A DNA stretch of 64,000 nucleotides, from positions 1,860,001-1,924,000 of the forward strand of contig NZ_JANHDH010000001.1 in NCBI RefSeq assembly GCF_026616195.1, read 5' to 3'. Shown here piece after piece: positions 26,152-34,744 of the stretch. Positions within the stretch are counted from its first letter, which is position 1. Every line of letters begins with the position of its first letter. Position numbers and translations under genes: made by a program. The stretch is from Haloarchaeobius amylolyticus (GTDB lineage: Archaea > Halobacteriota > Halobacteria > Halobacteriales > Natrialbaceae). The notes beneath the pieces are model-generated. The model had not been told where the DNA came from and made no database searches. It saw only the letters and a program-made list of their open reading frames with translations.

Positions 26152-26784
26152 CTAGCGACCGACCAGCCGGTCGAGTGCGTCGCCGAGGGCAGCCTCGTAC
26201 TCTCCGGGGTCGTAGCCGAGGCGCGAGACCCAGACGTCCTGATACGAGGGGTGGAGGATGGGAAGGACGGCACAGCCCAGTTCGGGCGAGTCGACCGGTT
26301 CCAGGACCGCATCGAGGAAGCCGTCGAGGGTGCGGTCGTCGAACGCGAACACCGTCTCGGTGGCGTGTTTCCCGGTGGGAACCACGACCGCGGGGGCCAC
26401 GGTGGCGAGTTCCGTCTCCAGGTGGGCGCGGCAGTTCGCCAGTTCTTCGGCGGTTGGTTCCCGGTTCGTCCCGCCCTCTGGGGCCTCGGGGAAGCACTTC
26501 ACCGCGTTCGTGTAGTAGGCGTCGGGGTCACCCGCCGACGCGAGCAGGTCGCGGACACGGCGGCCGGAGTGGCGGGACGTGTACGCCAGCCCGGTCAGGT
26601 TGCCGCCCCGCCAGCGGTCGGCGTCGGGGTCGCCGGCCGCGGGTGCCTCGCCGACCACGACCACGTCGGCGTCGCGGGGGCCGTTGCCCCACGCGATTCG
26701 CTGTCTGCACTCGGCGAGTTGCGGGCAGCGGGCACAGCCCGGCTCGACGACGAACCGGTCGGCGGCGTCGGGGAACGCGGCCAT
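26152..26784 (-). CDS. Uracil-DNA glycosylase, family 4 (Fe-S)
   Basis: 210 residues. It removes uracil from DNA after cytosine deamination. Motif 1 is GEAPAAGD, the base-recognition strand is PTGKHATE and motif 3 is HPSYQD. Cysteines in CARCPQLAEC plus one in AVKCFPE or LANCRAH are placed to bind a 4Fe-4S cluster, as in archaeal UDGa. Start ATG 26784 replaces a longer frame that runs into the neighbouring gene. It is divergent from the small membrane protein gene at 26875 with a 90-base gap. Confidence 0.92.
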   Translation of the reverse strand: MAAFPDAADRFVVEPGCARCPQLAECRQRIAWGNGPRDADVVVVGEAPAAGDPDADRWRGGNLTGLAYTSRHSGRRVRDLLASAGDPDAYYTNAVKCFPEAPEGGTNREPTAEELANCRAHLETELATVAPAVVVPTGKHATETVFAFDDRTLDGFLDAVLEPVDSPELGCAVLPILHPSYQDVWVSRLGYDPGEYEAALGDALDRLVGR

Positions 26785-26874
26785 CTCACTCGGCGAGGAG
26801 GGCGAGGCGAGACAAGACGGTTTCGCCGCGGCGCTCCCGAAAGGTAGATACCTGCCGGGACGTTCCCAGCATCC

Positions 26875-27123
26875 ATGTTGACGATACTCTCCGAACTGGT
26901 CCCGGAACTGCTGGCGATCCTCGCCTACGCCGCGGTGGCTGTCGCGCTCTCGGCGCTCGGTGCGAGCACCGAACTGGCCGGCTGGCACAACCTCGTCACC
27001 GAGGGCTTCAGCATCCTCACCGTCTGGTACGCCCTCATCGGCGGCCTGCTGCTCTACAGCGCGGTCGTCCTCGTCGGCTACCAGCGCCTCCTCCCCCGGG
27101 TCCGGGTTCTCCTCGCGGAGTGA
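26875..27123 (+). CDS. Small two-helix membrane protein
   Basis: 82 residues with two hydrophobic segments (about 8-28 and 45-68) and a short basic end (QRLLPRVRVLL). No family is recognised. ATG 26875 is preceded by CGTTCCCAGCATCC with no strong ribosome site. It precedes the microprotein pair by 63 bases. Confidence 0.7.
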   Translation: MLTILSELVPELLAILAYAAVAVALSALGASTELAGWHNLVTEGFSILTVWYALIGGLLLYSAVVLVGYQRLLPRVRVLLAE

Positions 27124-27186
27124 CCCGTCGAAAGCGGTCACCCGGCCAACACCTTCATATCCCCCTGCTCGAATCCTTCGGTCGAC

Positions 27187-27285
27187 ATGAGTGATGGGGA
27201 CGCCGGGAGCATCTTCGCCCGCGACGACCACGAGCCGACACACGAGTTCCCGCAGAGCATCTTCGACGGGGGCGGCGACGACTGA
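27187..27285 (+). CDS. Microprotein 1 of a tandem pair (GSIF/PQSIF motif)
   Basis: 32 residues (MSDGDAGSIF...). It carries GSIF at residues 7-10, then EPTHE at 16-20 and PQSIF at 22-26, and ends in an acidic tail. The same arrangement (GSIF, five residues, EPTHE, one residue, PQSIF) recurs at the start of the next small gene, so it is likely to be translated. A TATA-like TTCATAT (27154-27160) is about 30 bases upstream. No family recognised. Confidence 0.65.
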   Translation: MSDGDAGSIFARDDHEPTHEFPQSIFDGGGDD

Positions 27286-27351
27286 TATCAACGGGTGCCT
27301 GAATACTCAGGTACCCAACTGATGTAACTCACGTATAATTTCTAGATAGAC

Positions 27352-27504
27352 ATGTCGGGGGACAAGGGGTCGATCTTCACCGAGGAAGCGGTGGAACCGA
27401 CACACGAGCATCCACAGAGCATCTTCCAGCGACCGTTCGACGACCACGTGATGACGGTCTTCGAGGACGACGGCTCCTTCTACCGGCTGCGGGTCAGGGA
27501 CTGA
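27352..27504 (+). CDS. Microprotein 2 of a tandem pair (GSIF/PQSIF motif)
   Basis: 50 residues. Residues 6-25 repeat the motif of microprotein 1 (GSIF, then EPTHE at 15-19 and PQSIF at 21-25) and the C-terminal half (FDDHVMTVFEDDGSFYRLRVRD) has alternating hydrophobics consistent with one beta hairpin. An AT-rich GTATAATT lies at 27333-27340, close to the start. The matching motif and spacing in two neighbouring frames is the main evidence that it is real. A conserved peptide-binding or adaptor role is only a guess. Confidence 0.65.
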   Translation: MSGDKGSIFTEEAVEPTHEHPQSIFQRPFDDHVMTVFEDDGSFYRLRVRD

Positions 27505-27538
27505 CCGGCGCCGACTCGCCGGTCCGGCCTCTCGACGG

Positions 27539-27552
27539 GCGGGCTCGCCCGC
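27539..27552 (+). terminator. GC-rich hairpin before ileS
   Basis: GCGGGC and GCCCGC pair with a 2-base loop, 34 bases after the microprotein stop. It may separate it from ileS, though no T-run follows. Confidence 0.35.
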
Positions 27553-27603
27553 ATGTCCGTTCCGGGAGCGTCTGTCACATCCGCACCTGCAGGACCGATT
27601 CCC

Positions 27604-27610
27604 ATTTAAT
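27604..27610 (+). promoter_or_regulatory. TATA element of ileS
   Basis: ATTTAAT centred 26 bases before ATG 27633, as for a leaderless transcript. Confidence 0.65.
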
Positions 27611-27612
27611 GT

Positions 27613-27629
27613 CGGAGTGAGTCACTCCG
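27613..27629 (+). promoter_or_regulatory. Perfect palindrome between TATA and start of ileS
   Basis: CGGAGTGA and TCACTCCG pair perfectly around a single central base. The site fills the space between the TATA element and the start codon, so a bound repressor would block initiation. It could also fold at the very 5' end of a short-leader mRNA and hide the start codon. Confidence 0.55.
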
Positions 27630-27632
27630 CAC

Positions 27633-30600
27633 ATGGAACGATTCGGGGAGGTATCCGACCAGTACGAGCCCCACGAGGTCGAAGACCGCGTCTTCGACTA
27701 CTGGGACGAGGTGGATGCCTACGAGCAGACGAAGACACACCGAGAGGACTGCGAACCGTTCTTCTTCGTGGACGGCCCGCCGTACACCTCCGGCGCCGCC
27801 CACATGGGGACGACCTGGAACAAGGCCCTCAAGGACGCCTTCATCCGCTTCTACCGGATGCAGGGCTACGACGTGACCGACCGGCCGGGCTACGACATGC
27901 ACGGCCTCCCCATCGAGACGAAGGTCGAGGAGGAACTCGGTTTCGAGAACAAGAAGGACATCGAGGAGTACGGCGAGGAGAAGTTCATCGAGGCCTGCAA
28001 GGAGTTCGCCAACCGCAACCTCGACGCCATGGACGAGGACTTCCAGTCCTTCGGCGTCTGGATGGACTGGGACGACCCCTACAAGACGGTCTCCCCGGAG
28101 TACATGGAGGCCGCCTGGTGGGGCTTCCAGCAGGCCCACGAGCGCGGGCTGGTCGAGCAGGGCAAGCGCTCCATCAACCAGTGCCCGCGGTGTGAGACCG
28201 CCATCGCCAACAACGAGGTCGAGCGCCACGACGTGCACAAGCCCGCTATCTACGTCAAGTTCCCCTTGACGGGCCGCGAGGGGAACCTCGTCATCTGGAC
28301 GACCACCCCGTGGACCATCCCCGCGAACACGTTCGTCGCGGTGGAGGAGGACGCGACCTACGTCGGCGTGCGCGCCGAGAAGGACGGCGAGACGGACCTG
28401 CTCTACGTCTCCGAGCCGCAGGTCGAGGAGGTCCTGAAGGCGGCCCGGTACGAGGACTACGAGGTCGTCGAGGAGGTCACCGGCGAGGAGATGGTCGGCT
28501 GGGAGTACGAGCACCCGCTGGCCGAGGAGGTGCCCGACCACCCGCAGGGCGAGGGCGCCGGCCAGGTGTACACCGCCGAGTACCCCGACGCCAACGACCG
28601 GTCCGGGATGGTCCACTCCGCACCCGGGCACGGTGAGGAGGACTTCGAGCGCGGCTCGGAACTCGGGCTCGAGATCTTCTGTCCCGTCCAGGGCGACGGC
28701 ACCTACACCGAGCAGGGCGGCAAGTACGCCGGCCAGTTCGTTCGCGACGCCAACGAGAACGTCATCGCCGACCTCGACGAGAAGGGCCTGCTGCTGGCCC
28801 ACGACGAGAACTACCTCGTCGAGGGCGAGGGGCAGTGCTGGCGGTGTGACACGGACATCGTCCGCCTCGTCACCGACCAGTGGTTCATCACCGTCTCCGA
28901 CATCAAGGAGGACCTGCTCGAGAACGTCGAGGACAGCACGTGGTGGCCCCAGTCCGCCCGCGACGAGCGCTTCCGCAACTTCGTCGAGGACTCGCCGGAC
29001 TGGAACGTCTCCCGGCAGCGCTACTGGGGCATCCCCATCCCCATCTGGACGCCCGAGGACTGGAGTGGCGATATGAGCGAGGTCGTGGTCGTCGGCACCC
29101 GCGAGGAACTCGCCGAGCGCGTCGACCAGGACGTCGACCCCGACGAGGTCGACCTCCACAAGCCGACGGTCGACGACCTGACCATCACCGAGGACGGGAC
29201 CACCTACACCCGCGTCCCCGACGTGTTCGACGTGTGGCTCGACTCCTCGGTCGCCTCGTGGGGTACCCTCGACTACCCGAGCGACGAGAGCCAGTTCGAC
29301 GAGCTCTGGCCCGCCGACCTCATCATCGAGGCCCACGACCAGACGCGTGGCTGGTTCTGGTCCCAGCTCGGGATGGGTACCGCCGCGCTCGACGAGGTCC
29401 CTTACGACGAGGTCCTCATGCACGGCTGGGCCCTCGCCGAGGACGGCCGGAAGATGTCGAAGTCCATCGGGAACATCGTCGAGCCCAGCGAGGCCATCGA
29501 GCGCCACGGCGCCGACGCGATGCGCCTGTTCCTGCTCTCGCGCAACCCGCAGGAGGAGGACATGCGCTTCTCGTGGGACGAGATGGAGAACATGCAGCGC
29601 GACCTCAACATCCTCTGGAACGTGTTCCGGTTCCCGCTCCCGTACATGCGGATGGACGGGTTCGTCCCGGAGAACGTCACGCCCGAGGAGGCCGACACCG
29701 AACTCGTCGACGAGTGGGTGCTCGCCCGTCTCCAGAGCGTCAAGGCCGAGATGGCCGAGCAGTGGGAGGAGCACCGCCGCCCCGACCGCGCGCTCGACAC
29801 GCTGCTCGATTTCGTCGTCGAGGACGTCTCGCGGTTCTACATCCAGGTCGTCCGCGAGCGCATGTGGGAGGAGGAGGACAACCCCTCGAAGGAGGCCGCC
29901 TACGCCACCTTCTACCAAGTGCTCACGGACGTCGTCAAGCTACTGGCGCCGTACGCCCCCTTCGTCACCGACGAGATCTACAACACCCTCACCGGCGACG
30001 AGGGTTACGACACGGTCCACATGTGCGACTTCCCCGAGACCGACGACTTCTGGGCCGACGCACAGCTCGAGACCGACGTCCAGCTCCTGCGTGCCGTCGA
30101 GGAGGCCGGGTCGAACGCCCGCCAGCAGGCCGACCGCAAGCTCCGCTGGCCCGTCTCGCGTGTCGTGGTCGCCCCGAACGACGACCGCGCCGCCGAGGCC
30201 GTCGAGCGCCACCGCGACCTGCTCGCCGACCGGCTGAACGCCAGGGAGGTCGAACTCGTCTCGCCCGACCAGCAGTGGGGCGAACTCCAGTACGCGGCCC
30301 GCGCCGACATGGGCAAGCTCGGCCCCGCCTTCGGCCAGCGCGCCCCCGAGGTCATGAACGCGCTCAACGAGGCCAGCCTCGACAGCGCCGACCTCGACGA
30401 CCTGCGCGAGGCCGTCGGCGAGGACGACCTCACCGAGGAGATGGTCGAGTTCGTCACCCGGACGCCCGAGGGCGTCACCGGCAGTAGCTTCGCCGTGAAG
30501 GGCGACGAGAAGGGCGTCGTCTACGTCGACGCCACGCTGACCGAGGACATCGAGAGCGAGGGCTACGCCCGCGAGGTCATCCGCCGCGTCCAGGAGATGC

Positions 30601-30830
30601 GCAAGGACCTGGACCTCGACATCGAGGCGCGCATCCGCCTCGAACTCGACGTGGCCGACGAGCGCGTCGCCGACCTGGTGAACCGCCACGAGGACCTCAT
30701 CGCCGAGGAGGTCCGCGCCGCCGAGTTCGGCAGCGTCGACGACGGCCACCGCAAGGAGTGGGAGGTCGAGGGCGTCACGATGACGCTCGCGGTCGAGCCG
30801 CTCGCGGAAGCCGAGGCGTCGGACGACTGA
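27633..30830 (+). CDS. ileS: Isoleucyl-tRNA synthetase
   Basis: 1065 residues, class I synthetase that charges tRNA-Ile with editing of valine. The HIGH motif is HMGT at 57-60 in PYTSGAAHMGTTWNKALKD; KMSKS is present at 607-611 in EDGRKMSKSIGN. The editing domain (about 190-400) with WTTTPWTIP is present, and the C-terminal anticodon-binding region is long, as in archaeal and eukaryotic-type IleRS. The length is typical. An exact palindrome directly before the start suggests control of expression. Confidence 0.98.
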   Translation: MERFGEVSDQYEPHEVEDRVFDYWDEVDAYEQTKTHREDCEPFFFVDGPPYTSGAAHMGTTWNKALKDAFIRFYRMQGYDVTDRPGYDMHGLPIETKVEEELGFENKKDIEEYGEEKFIEACKEFANRNLDAMDEDFQSFGVWMDWDDPYKTVSPEYMEAAWWGFQQAHERGLVEQGKRSINQCPRCETAIANNEVERHDVHKPAIYVKFPLTGREGNLVIWTTTPWTIPANTFVAVEEDATYVGVRAEKDGETDLLYVSEPQVEEVLKAARYEDYEVVEEVTGEEMVGWEYEHPLAEEVPDHPQGEGAGQVYTAEYPDANDRSGMVHSAPGHGEEDFERGSELGLEIFCPVQGDGTYTEQGGKYAGQFVRDANENVIADLDEKGLLLAHDENYLVEGEGQCWRCDTDIVRLVTDQWFITVSDIKEDLLENVEDSTWWPQSARDERFRNFVEDSPDWNVSRQRYWGIPIPIWTPEDWSGDMSEVVVVGTREELAERVDQDVDPDEVDLHKPTVDDLTITEDGTTYTRVPDVFDVWLDSSVASWGTLDYPSDESQFDELWPADLIIEAHDQTRGWFWSQLGMGTAALDEVPYDEVLMHGWALAEDGRKMSKSIGNIVEPSEAIERHGADAMRLFLLSRNPQEEDMRFSWDEMENMQRDLNILWNVFRFPLPYMRMDGFVPENVTPEEADTELVDEWVLARLQSVKAEMAEQWEEHRRPDRALDTLLDFVVEDVSRFYIQVVRERMWEEEDNPSKEAAYATFYQVLTDVVKLLAPYAPFVTDEIYNTLTGDEGYDTVHMCDFPETDDFWADAQLETDVQLLRAVEEAGSNARQQADRKLRWPVSRVVVAPNDDRAAEAVERHRDLLADRLNAREVELVSPDQQWGELQYAARADMGKLGPAFGQRAPEVMNALNEASLDSADLDDLREAVGEDDLTEEMVEFVTRTPEGVTGSSFAVKGDEKGVVYVDATLTEDIESEGYAREVIRRVQEMRKDLDLDIEARIRLELDVADERVADLVNRHEDLIAEEVRAAEFGSVDDGHRKEWEVEGVTMTLAVEPLAEAEASDD

Positions 30831-30881
30831 CCCCGTCGGCATAGGCCCCGGACCTTTCCGGCTCCGGTGCGTCTCTCCTGT

Positions 30882-31028
30882 ATGGCAGAGACACTGGGCT
30901 GGTCGCTCATCACGTCAGGCCTCGTCACGCTCGCACTGGTCCTCCTCCCCGGCGACTCGCTGTGGTGGGGGCTCGGACTGACGCTCGCGGGGATCGCCGT
31001 GCTGTACAGCCGCCGCGGCGGGTACTGA
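30882..31028 (+). CDS. Small two-helix membrane protein
   Basis: 48 residues with two membrane segments (about 8-22 and 27-42) and a basic end (YSRRGGY). GC3 and amino acid use match real haloarchaeal genes. It lies 51 bases after ileS and 48 bases before the metalloprotease gene on the same strand. No family recognised. Confidence 0.6.
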   Translation: MAETLGWSLITSGLVTLALVLLPGDSLWWGLGLTLAGIAVLYSRRGGY

Positions 31029-31076
31029 CCGGAACGGGCGCAAGAGTCTTTTCTGCCCTGTCCGTTGTTCGTTGAC

Positions 31077-33245
31077 GTGTACCGTCGGCTCCTCCTCGTG
31101 GTCCTGGTCCTCGTGTCGCTCCCGGCCGGAACGGCCACCGCACTGCCCCCTGCTGCCGACGCGGCGGCGACGGGCGGGGCGGTCGACACCGCCGGCACGA
31201 CCAGCCACGCCGATACGACCGCGCAGTCGACCGACCGGACCCGGGCCGCGACCGACATCCAGCGGACGGTCCGGCTCCACCTCACGCCGCGGGTCCCGGG
31301 GACGGTCCGGGCCGACCTCGTCTACCAGGTCCCCGACTCGGTCACCGAACTCTCGGTGACGCTGCAGTCGAACGCGGACGTGGTGACCACCGAGCGGTTC
31401 CGCCAGACCGGGACGAACGAGTACGAGTGGACCGGCAACGGCGACACCGCGACCATCACGTTCGACGTCGACGCCAACGAGACCGACACGGCCGGGCGCC
31501 GGAGCCTGAAGCCTTCTGACGTGGCGACGCTGTCGGGGCCCAACACGGCGACCGACGTTCCGGACGGGCCGCAGAATGCGAAGCCGGCCGACCCGACCCC
31601 GGCGGCCGGTACCGCCGAGGAGTCCTACGCCTTCGTCGACACCGGCTCCTGGGCCATCGCCCGCGTCCCGCAGATGGCGACCTCGTGGAAGTGGGTCGGC
31701 GCAGGAGAGGTCGGTCTCTCGAAGCGGGCCGTGGTCGCCGGGGAGGGTGCGACCGGCGGCCAGATCGCCTACCTCGGCCCGATGACGGAGTACGACACGA
31801 CCGTCCGCGACCAGCACATCCGGCTCGTCGTCCCGCGGGCCGCGGAGATGCGCGAGAAGCCGACCGACGTCCTCGACTCGATGGCCGAGGCCAGCGGCCA
31901 GTTGCGCGTCGGCGCCCGCGACCCCTCGGTGCTGGTCGTCGCCGCGCCGACCAGCGTCCGCTGGAGCGTCGCCGGCCTGCAGCTCGGGCCCGACGACGCC
32001 TGGGTCAGGGCGAGCGCGCGCCTCGACTCCGCCGACAACGTCTGGCTCCACGAGTACGTCCACACCCGGCAGGCGTTCAAACCGACCGACAGCGGCGAGT
32101 GGCTCGTCGAGGGAAGCGCAGACTACTACGCGGCACTGCTCGCGTTCGACCAGGGGCACATCTCGTTCTCGCAGTTCCAGTCGAAACTGGAGCGCGGCGG
32201 GACCGAACCCTACACCTCGACCGTCCTCGCCGAGAAGTCGACGTGGGTGCAGGGCGCGGTCTACCTGAAGGGGTCGCTGGTCACCGGCGCCATCGACCGC
32301 GAACTGCGCGAGGTGAGCGACCAGACGCGGAGCTTCCAGAGCGTCTTCCGGGAGCTGAACCGCCAGGACGGGACGGTCTCGAACGAGGACATCCTCGCGG
32401 CCGTCGCGGCCGAGTCCGACACGGCGACACGCGAGTACGCCGGGCGCTACACGGCCTCGTCGGCGACGCCGGAGATGTGGACCCGGCAGGTCCACGAGGA
32501 ACTGTTCGGCGTCATCCCGGCCCTGATGCAACAGCGCGTCCCGGCCGGGGGGCTGACCGTCGCCGGCCCCTACCGGAACACCAGCGTCTCGGCCGAACCG
32601 GTCCTCGCCGTCGGTGAGCAGTTGCGGACGAACGTCACCGTCGAGAACGTCGGCGGTCGGGCCGGCGACTACGAGGTGACCATGCGGGTCGACGGCGAGG
32701 TCGTCGAGTCGAAGACCGGCTCGCTGGTCCCGGAGGAGACGACGACGGTCACCCTCACGAGGGAAGCGACCACGCCCGGCAGCTACCGCATCCTCGTCGG
32801 CGACCGCGTGGTGAACCTCACCGTCCGGGAGCCGGCGACGCCGACCGTGACGGGCATCGAGGTCCCCGAGACCGTCACCGCCGGCGAGCAGATAACCGTC
32901 CGGGCGACGGTCCAGAACGAGAAGGACTGGCCCGGCGAGGCGACCGTCCCCTTCCTGCTCGACGGCGAGAAGCGGTTCGACCGGACGGTCCGACTCCCCG
33001 GCCGGTCCGAACTCACCTACACCGCGACCGCCCGGTTCGCGGAGCCGGGTGAGCACACCATCCGCGTCGGCGACCGGACGGTGACGGTGACGGTCCGGGA
33101 GGCGACCGAGACCACCGGGACGGTGACCGACGACCCCGACTCGCTGGCCATCCCCGGGTTCGGGCCGGTAGCCGCGCTCGCGGCGCTGGTCGCGGTCGGC
33201 GGTGCAGGCCTGTTGCGGAGCCGGTTCGGGCGTCGAGAAGAGTGA
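31077..33245 (+). CDS. Surface metallopeptidase-like protein with PGF-CTERM anchor
   Basis: 722 residues, secreted. An N-terminal signal peptide (residues 1-25) is followed by a beta-rich domain, then a zinc protease core: HEYVH at 325-329 and a Glu 16 residues after the second His (Glu345 in WLVEGSADYY), the gluzincin (M1-like) layout. After residue 490 come two CARDB-like beta domains (about 500-590 and 595-680) and the tail IPGFGPVAALAALVAVGGAGLLRSRFGRRE, a PGF-CTERM signal processed by archaeosortase A and lipid-anchored. Its substrate is unknown. GTG 31077 is preferred to TTG 31065, which lies within the promoter spacing. Confidence 0.88.
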   Translation: MYRRLLLVVLVLVSLPAGTATALPPAADAAATGGAVDTAGTTSHADTTAQSTDRTRAATDIQRTVRLHLTPRVPGTVRADLVYQVPDSVTELSVTLQSNADVVTTERFRQTGTNEYEWTGNGDTATITFDVDANETDTAGRRSLKPSDVATLSGPNTATDVPDGPQNAKPADPTPAAGTAEESYAFVDTGSWAIARVPQMATSWKWVGAGEVGLSKRAVVAGEGATGGQIAYLGPMTEYDTTVRDQHIRLVVPRAAEMREKPTDVLDSMAEASGQLRVGARDPSVLVVAAPTSVRWSVAGLQLGPDDAWVRASARLDSADNVWLHEYVHTRQAFKPTDSGEWLVEGSADYYAALLAFDQGHISFSQFQSKLERGGTEPYTSTVLAEKSTWVQGAVYLKGSLVTGAIDRELREVSDQTRSFQSVFRELNRQDGTVSNEDILAAVAAESDTATREYAGRYTASSATPEMWTRQVHEELFGVIPALMQQRVPAGGLTVAGPYRNTSVSAEPVLAVGEQLRTNVTVENVGGRAGDYEVTMRVDGEVVESKTGSLVPEETTTVTLTREATTPGSYRILVGDRVVNLTVREPATPTVTGIEVPETVTAGEQITVRATVQNEKDWPGEATVPFLLDGEKRFDRTVRLPGRSELTYTATARFAEPGEHTIRVGDRTVTVTVREATETTGTVTDDPDSLAIPGFGPVAALAALVAVGGAGLLRSRFGRREE

Positions 33246-33782
33246 TTACGCGAACTCGACCGTCAGCTCGCAGTGGTCGGCGCCGTCGTGGAGGCAGGCA
33301 CCCTCGGCGATGGCCACCTCGTCGTCGTACTCGGCGGCGATGCCCTCGATGAGTCCCTTGCCGAGGTCACAGAGCCGCTTCTCGGAGCGGTACTCGACGA
33401 CGTAGGTGTCCGGGTCGAGTCGGGTGGTCGAGACGGTGGGCAGGGCGGACTCGTCGTCCTGGGCGCGGATCTGCTTGTAGATGCCCTCCAGTGCCGTGAG
33501 GATCTCGCGGGTCTCCCAGCCCCGCTTGACGTGGGCCTTGAACGTGTTCAGGATGTCCGGGGCGAGGAACCGGCCGAGGTCGCGCTGGACCTCGCGTTCG
33601 GTGTGCTCGGTGACCGCGGCGACGGCCGCGATGGCGTCGGTGAACTCCTCGTCCGGGTACCGCGTCACCGGCAGGTAGAGTTTCGGGTCGATGCCGGCCG
33701 CGTCCATCACCTCGTCCCACGTTGCCTCCGCGACGTTCTCCTCGACGTACCCCTTGAGCGACTTGTGAAGTATCCCATGCAT
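33246..33782 (-). CDS. H-NOX-like (HNOB) sensor protein with altered heme motif
   Basis: 178 residues, a full HNOB domain starting MHGILHKSLKGYVEENV. Compared with the H-NOX numbering I recall, the proximal heme His (about 102) is Tyr102, and the YxSxR motif is Tyr131, Ser133, Lys135. Three cysteines (138, 163, 171) keep the 25 and 8 residue spacing of the zinc-binding cysteines of Shewanella/Vibrio H-NOX, with His165 nearby. It may therefore sense redox through zinc thiolates rather than NO through heme. No kinase or cyclase gene adjoins it. The start at 33782 fits the TATA palindrome at 33806-33815. Confidence 0.82.
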   Translation of the reverse strand: MHGILHKSLKGYVEENVAEATWDEVMDAAGIDPKLYLPVTRYPDEEFTDAIAAVAAVTEHTEREVQRDLGRFLAPDILNTFKAHVKRGWETREILTALEGIYKQIRAQDDESALPTVSTTRLDPDTYVVEYRSEKRLCDLGKGLIEGIAAEYDDEVAIAEGACLHDGADHCELTVEFA

Positions 33783-33805
33783 GGTCCCACCCGCATCTCC
33801 GCTGC

Positions 33806-33815
33806 GGTATATACC
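33806..33815 (-). promoter_or_regulatory. TATA element of the H-NOX-like gene
   Basis: GGTATATACC, a palindromic TATA-like site centred 28 bases before the minus-strand start at 33782. Confidence 0.7.
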
Positions 33816-33858
33816 CACTAGCAGCGAAGTGAAGTATAAATAATCCGTGTTTTAATTC

Positions 33859-34707
33859 CTACAGTTTCTCGGCGACAACTTGTGCGACTGACACCTCGGA
33901 GACGGGGCGTTCGAGCGTGTCCGTCCCGATGACCGCCTCGACCCCGGCCCGGGCGAGCTTCGTGACGGCGTTCTGGGCGAGCAGCGGGTGGACGCAGGTG
34001 ACGAACACGCGGGCGGCATCCCGGTCGTTCAGCACCGCGATGGACTCGCTCATGGTCGAGCCGGTGGCGATGATGTCGTCGACGACGACCACGTCCCGGC
34101 CGGCGACGTTCGCGTCGCTGGGGGAGATCTCGACCTCGGAGCCCGAGAGGCGCTTCTTCTCGAAGTAGTCCGTCTCGCCCGCGCCGTAGGCGTCCCGGAC
34201 CGTCTCGGCGAGGTCGCAGGCGCCGTCGTCGGGGGCGAGAAAGAGCGGCTCCGTGAGCGTCTCGGGCAGGGGTTCGGCGAGGACCGACGCCGCGTCGACC
34301 GCCTCCGCGGTCGGCTCGAAGAACTCGCAGACGGCCTCCTCGTGGGGGTTCACCGTGACGACCCGGTCGGTGTTGGCCGAGATTGCGCGGGCGACGGCCC
34401 GCGAGGAGACGGGTTCGCCCGGGTTGAACACCCTGTCCTGCCGGGCGTAGCCCATGTACGGCAGGACGGTGACTATCTCGTCGGCGCCCGCCTCGCGGGC
34501 GGCGTCCTGGAGCTGGAGCAGTTCGAGGTGGGCGTCGCTGGTCGCTGTCGATGCCACGATGACGGCCCGCCCGGGCGAGACGTCCCCGATGCGAGCCATC
34601 ACCTCGCCGTCGGGGAAGCGCTCGAACTCGACCAGCGCGAGGTCCTCGCCGAGTGCGGCGGCGAGTTCGGCCGCGAGCGCCTGCGACCCGGAGCCTGGGA
34701 GTATCAT
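33859..34707 (-). CDS. prs: Ribose-phosphate pyrophosphokinase
   Basis: 282 residues. It makes PRPP from ribose-5-phosphate and ATP for purine, pyrimidine, histidine and tryptophan routes. The ATP-binding loop region is FERFPDGEVMARIG, the PRPP-binding motif is VVVDDIIATGSTMSESI, and the flexible-loop region is YFEKKR. The length is typical for class III archaeal enzymes. Neighbouring genes are not biosynthetic, but hisI, hisA and hisB (PRPP users) occur later in the window, as does upp. Confidence 0.96.
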   Translation of the reverse strand: MILPGSGSQALAAELAAALGEDLALVEFERFPDGEVMARIGDVSPGRAVIVASTATSDAHLELLQLQDAAREAGADEIVTVLPYMGYARQDRVFNPGEPVSSRAVARAISANTDRVVTVNPHEEAVCEFFEPTAEAVDAASVLAEPLPETLTEPLFLAPDDGACDLAETVRDAYGAGETDYFEKKRLSGSEVEISPSDANVAGRDVVVVDDIIATGSTMSESIAVLNDRDAARVFVTCVHPLLAQNAVTKLARAGVEAVIGTDTLERPVSEVSVAQVVAEKL

Positions 34708-34744
34708 GTGCGTTGGGTCACTCGCCGGGGTTATTCCAGTTTCG

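Noticed and set aside
27606-29918. 770-residue antisense frame over ileS
   Set aside because: The plus strand carries all IleRS motifs; the antisense product is a Leu/Val/Asp-biased shadow.
30915-33056. 713-residue antisense frame over the metalloprotease gene
   Set aside because: The plus-strand protein has a signal peptide, HEYVH and a PGF-CTERM tail; the antisense frame has none of these.
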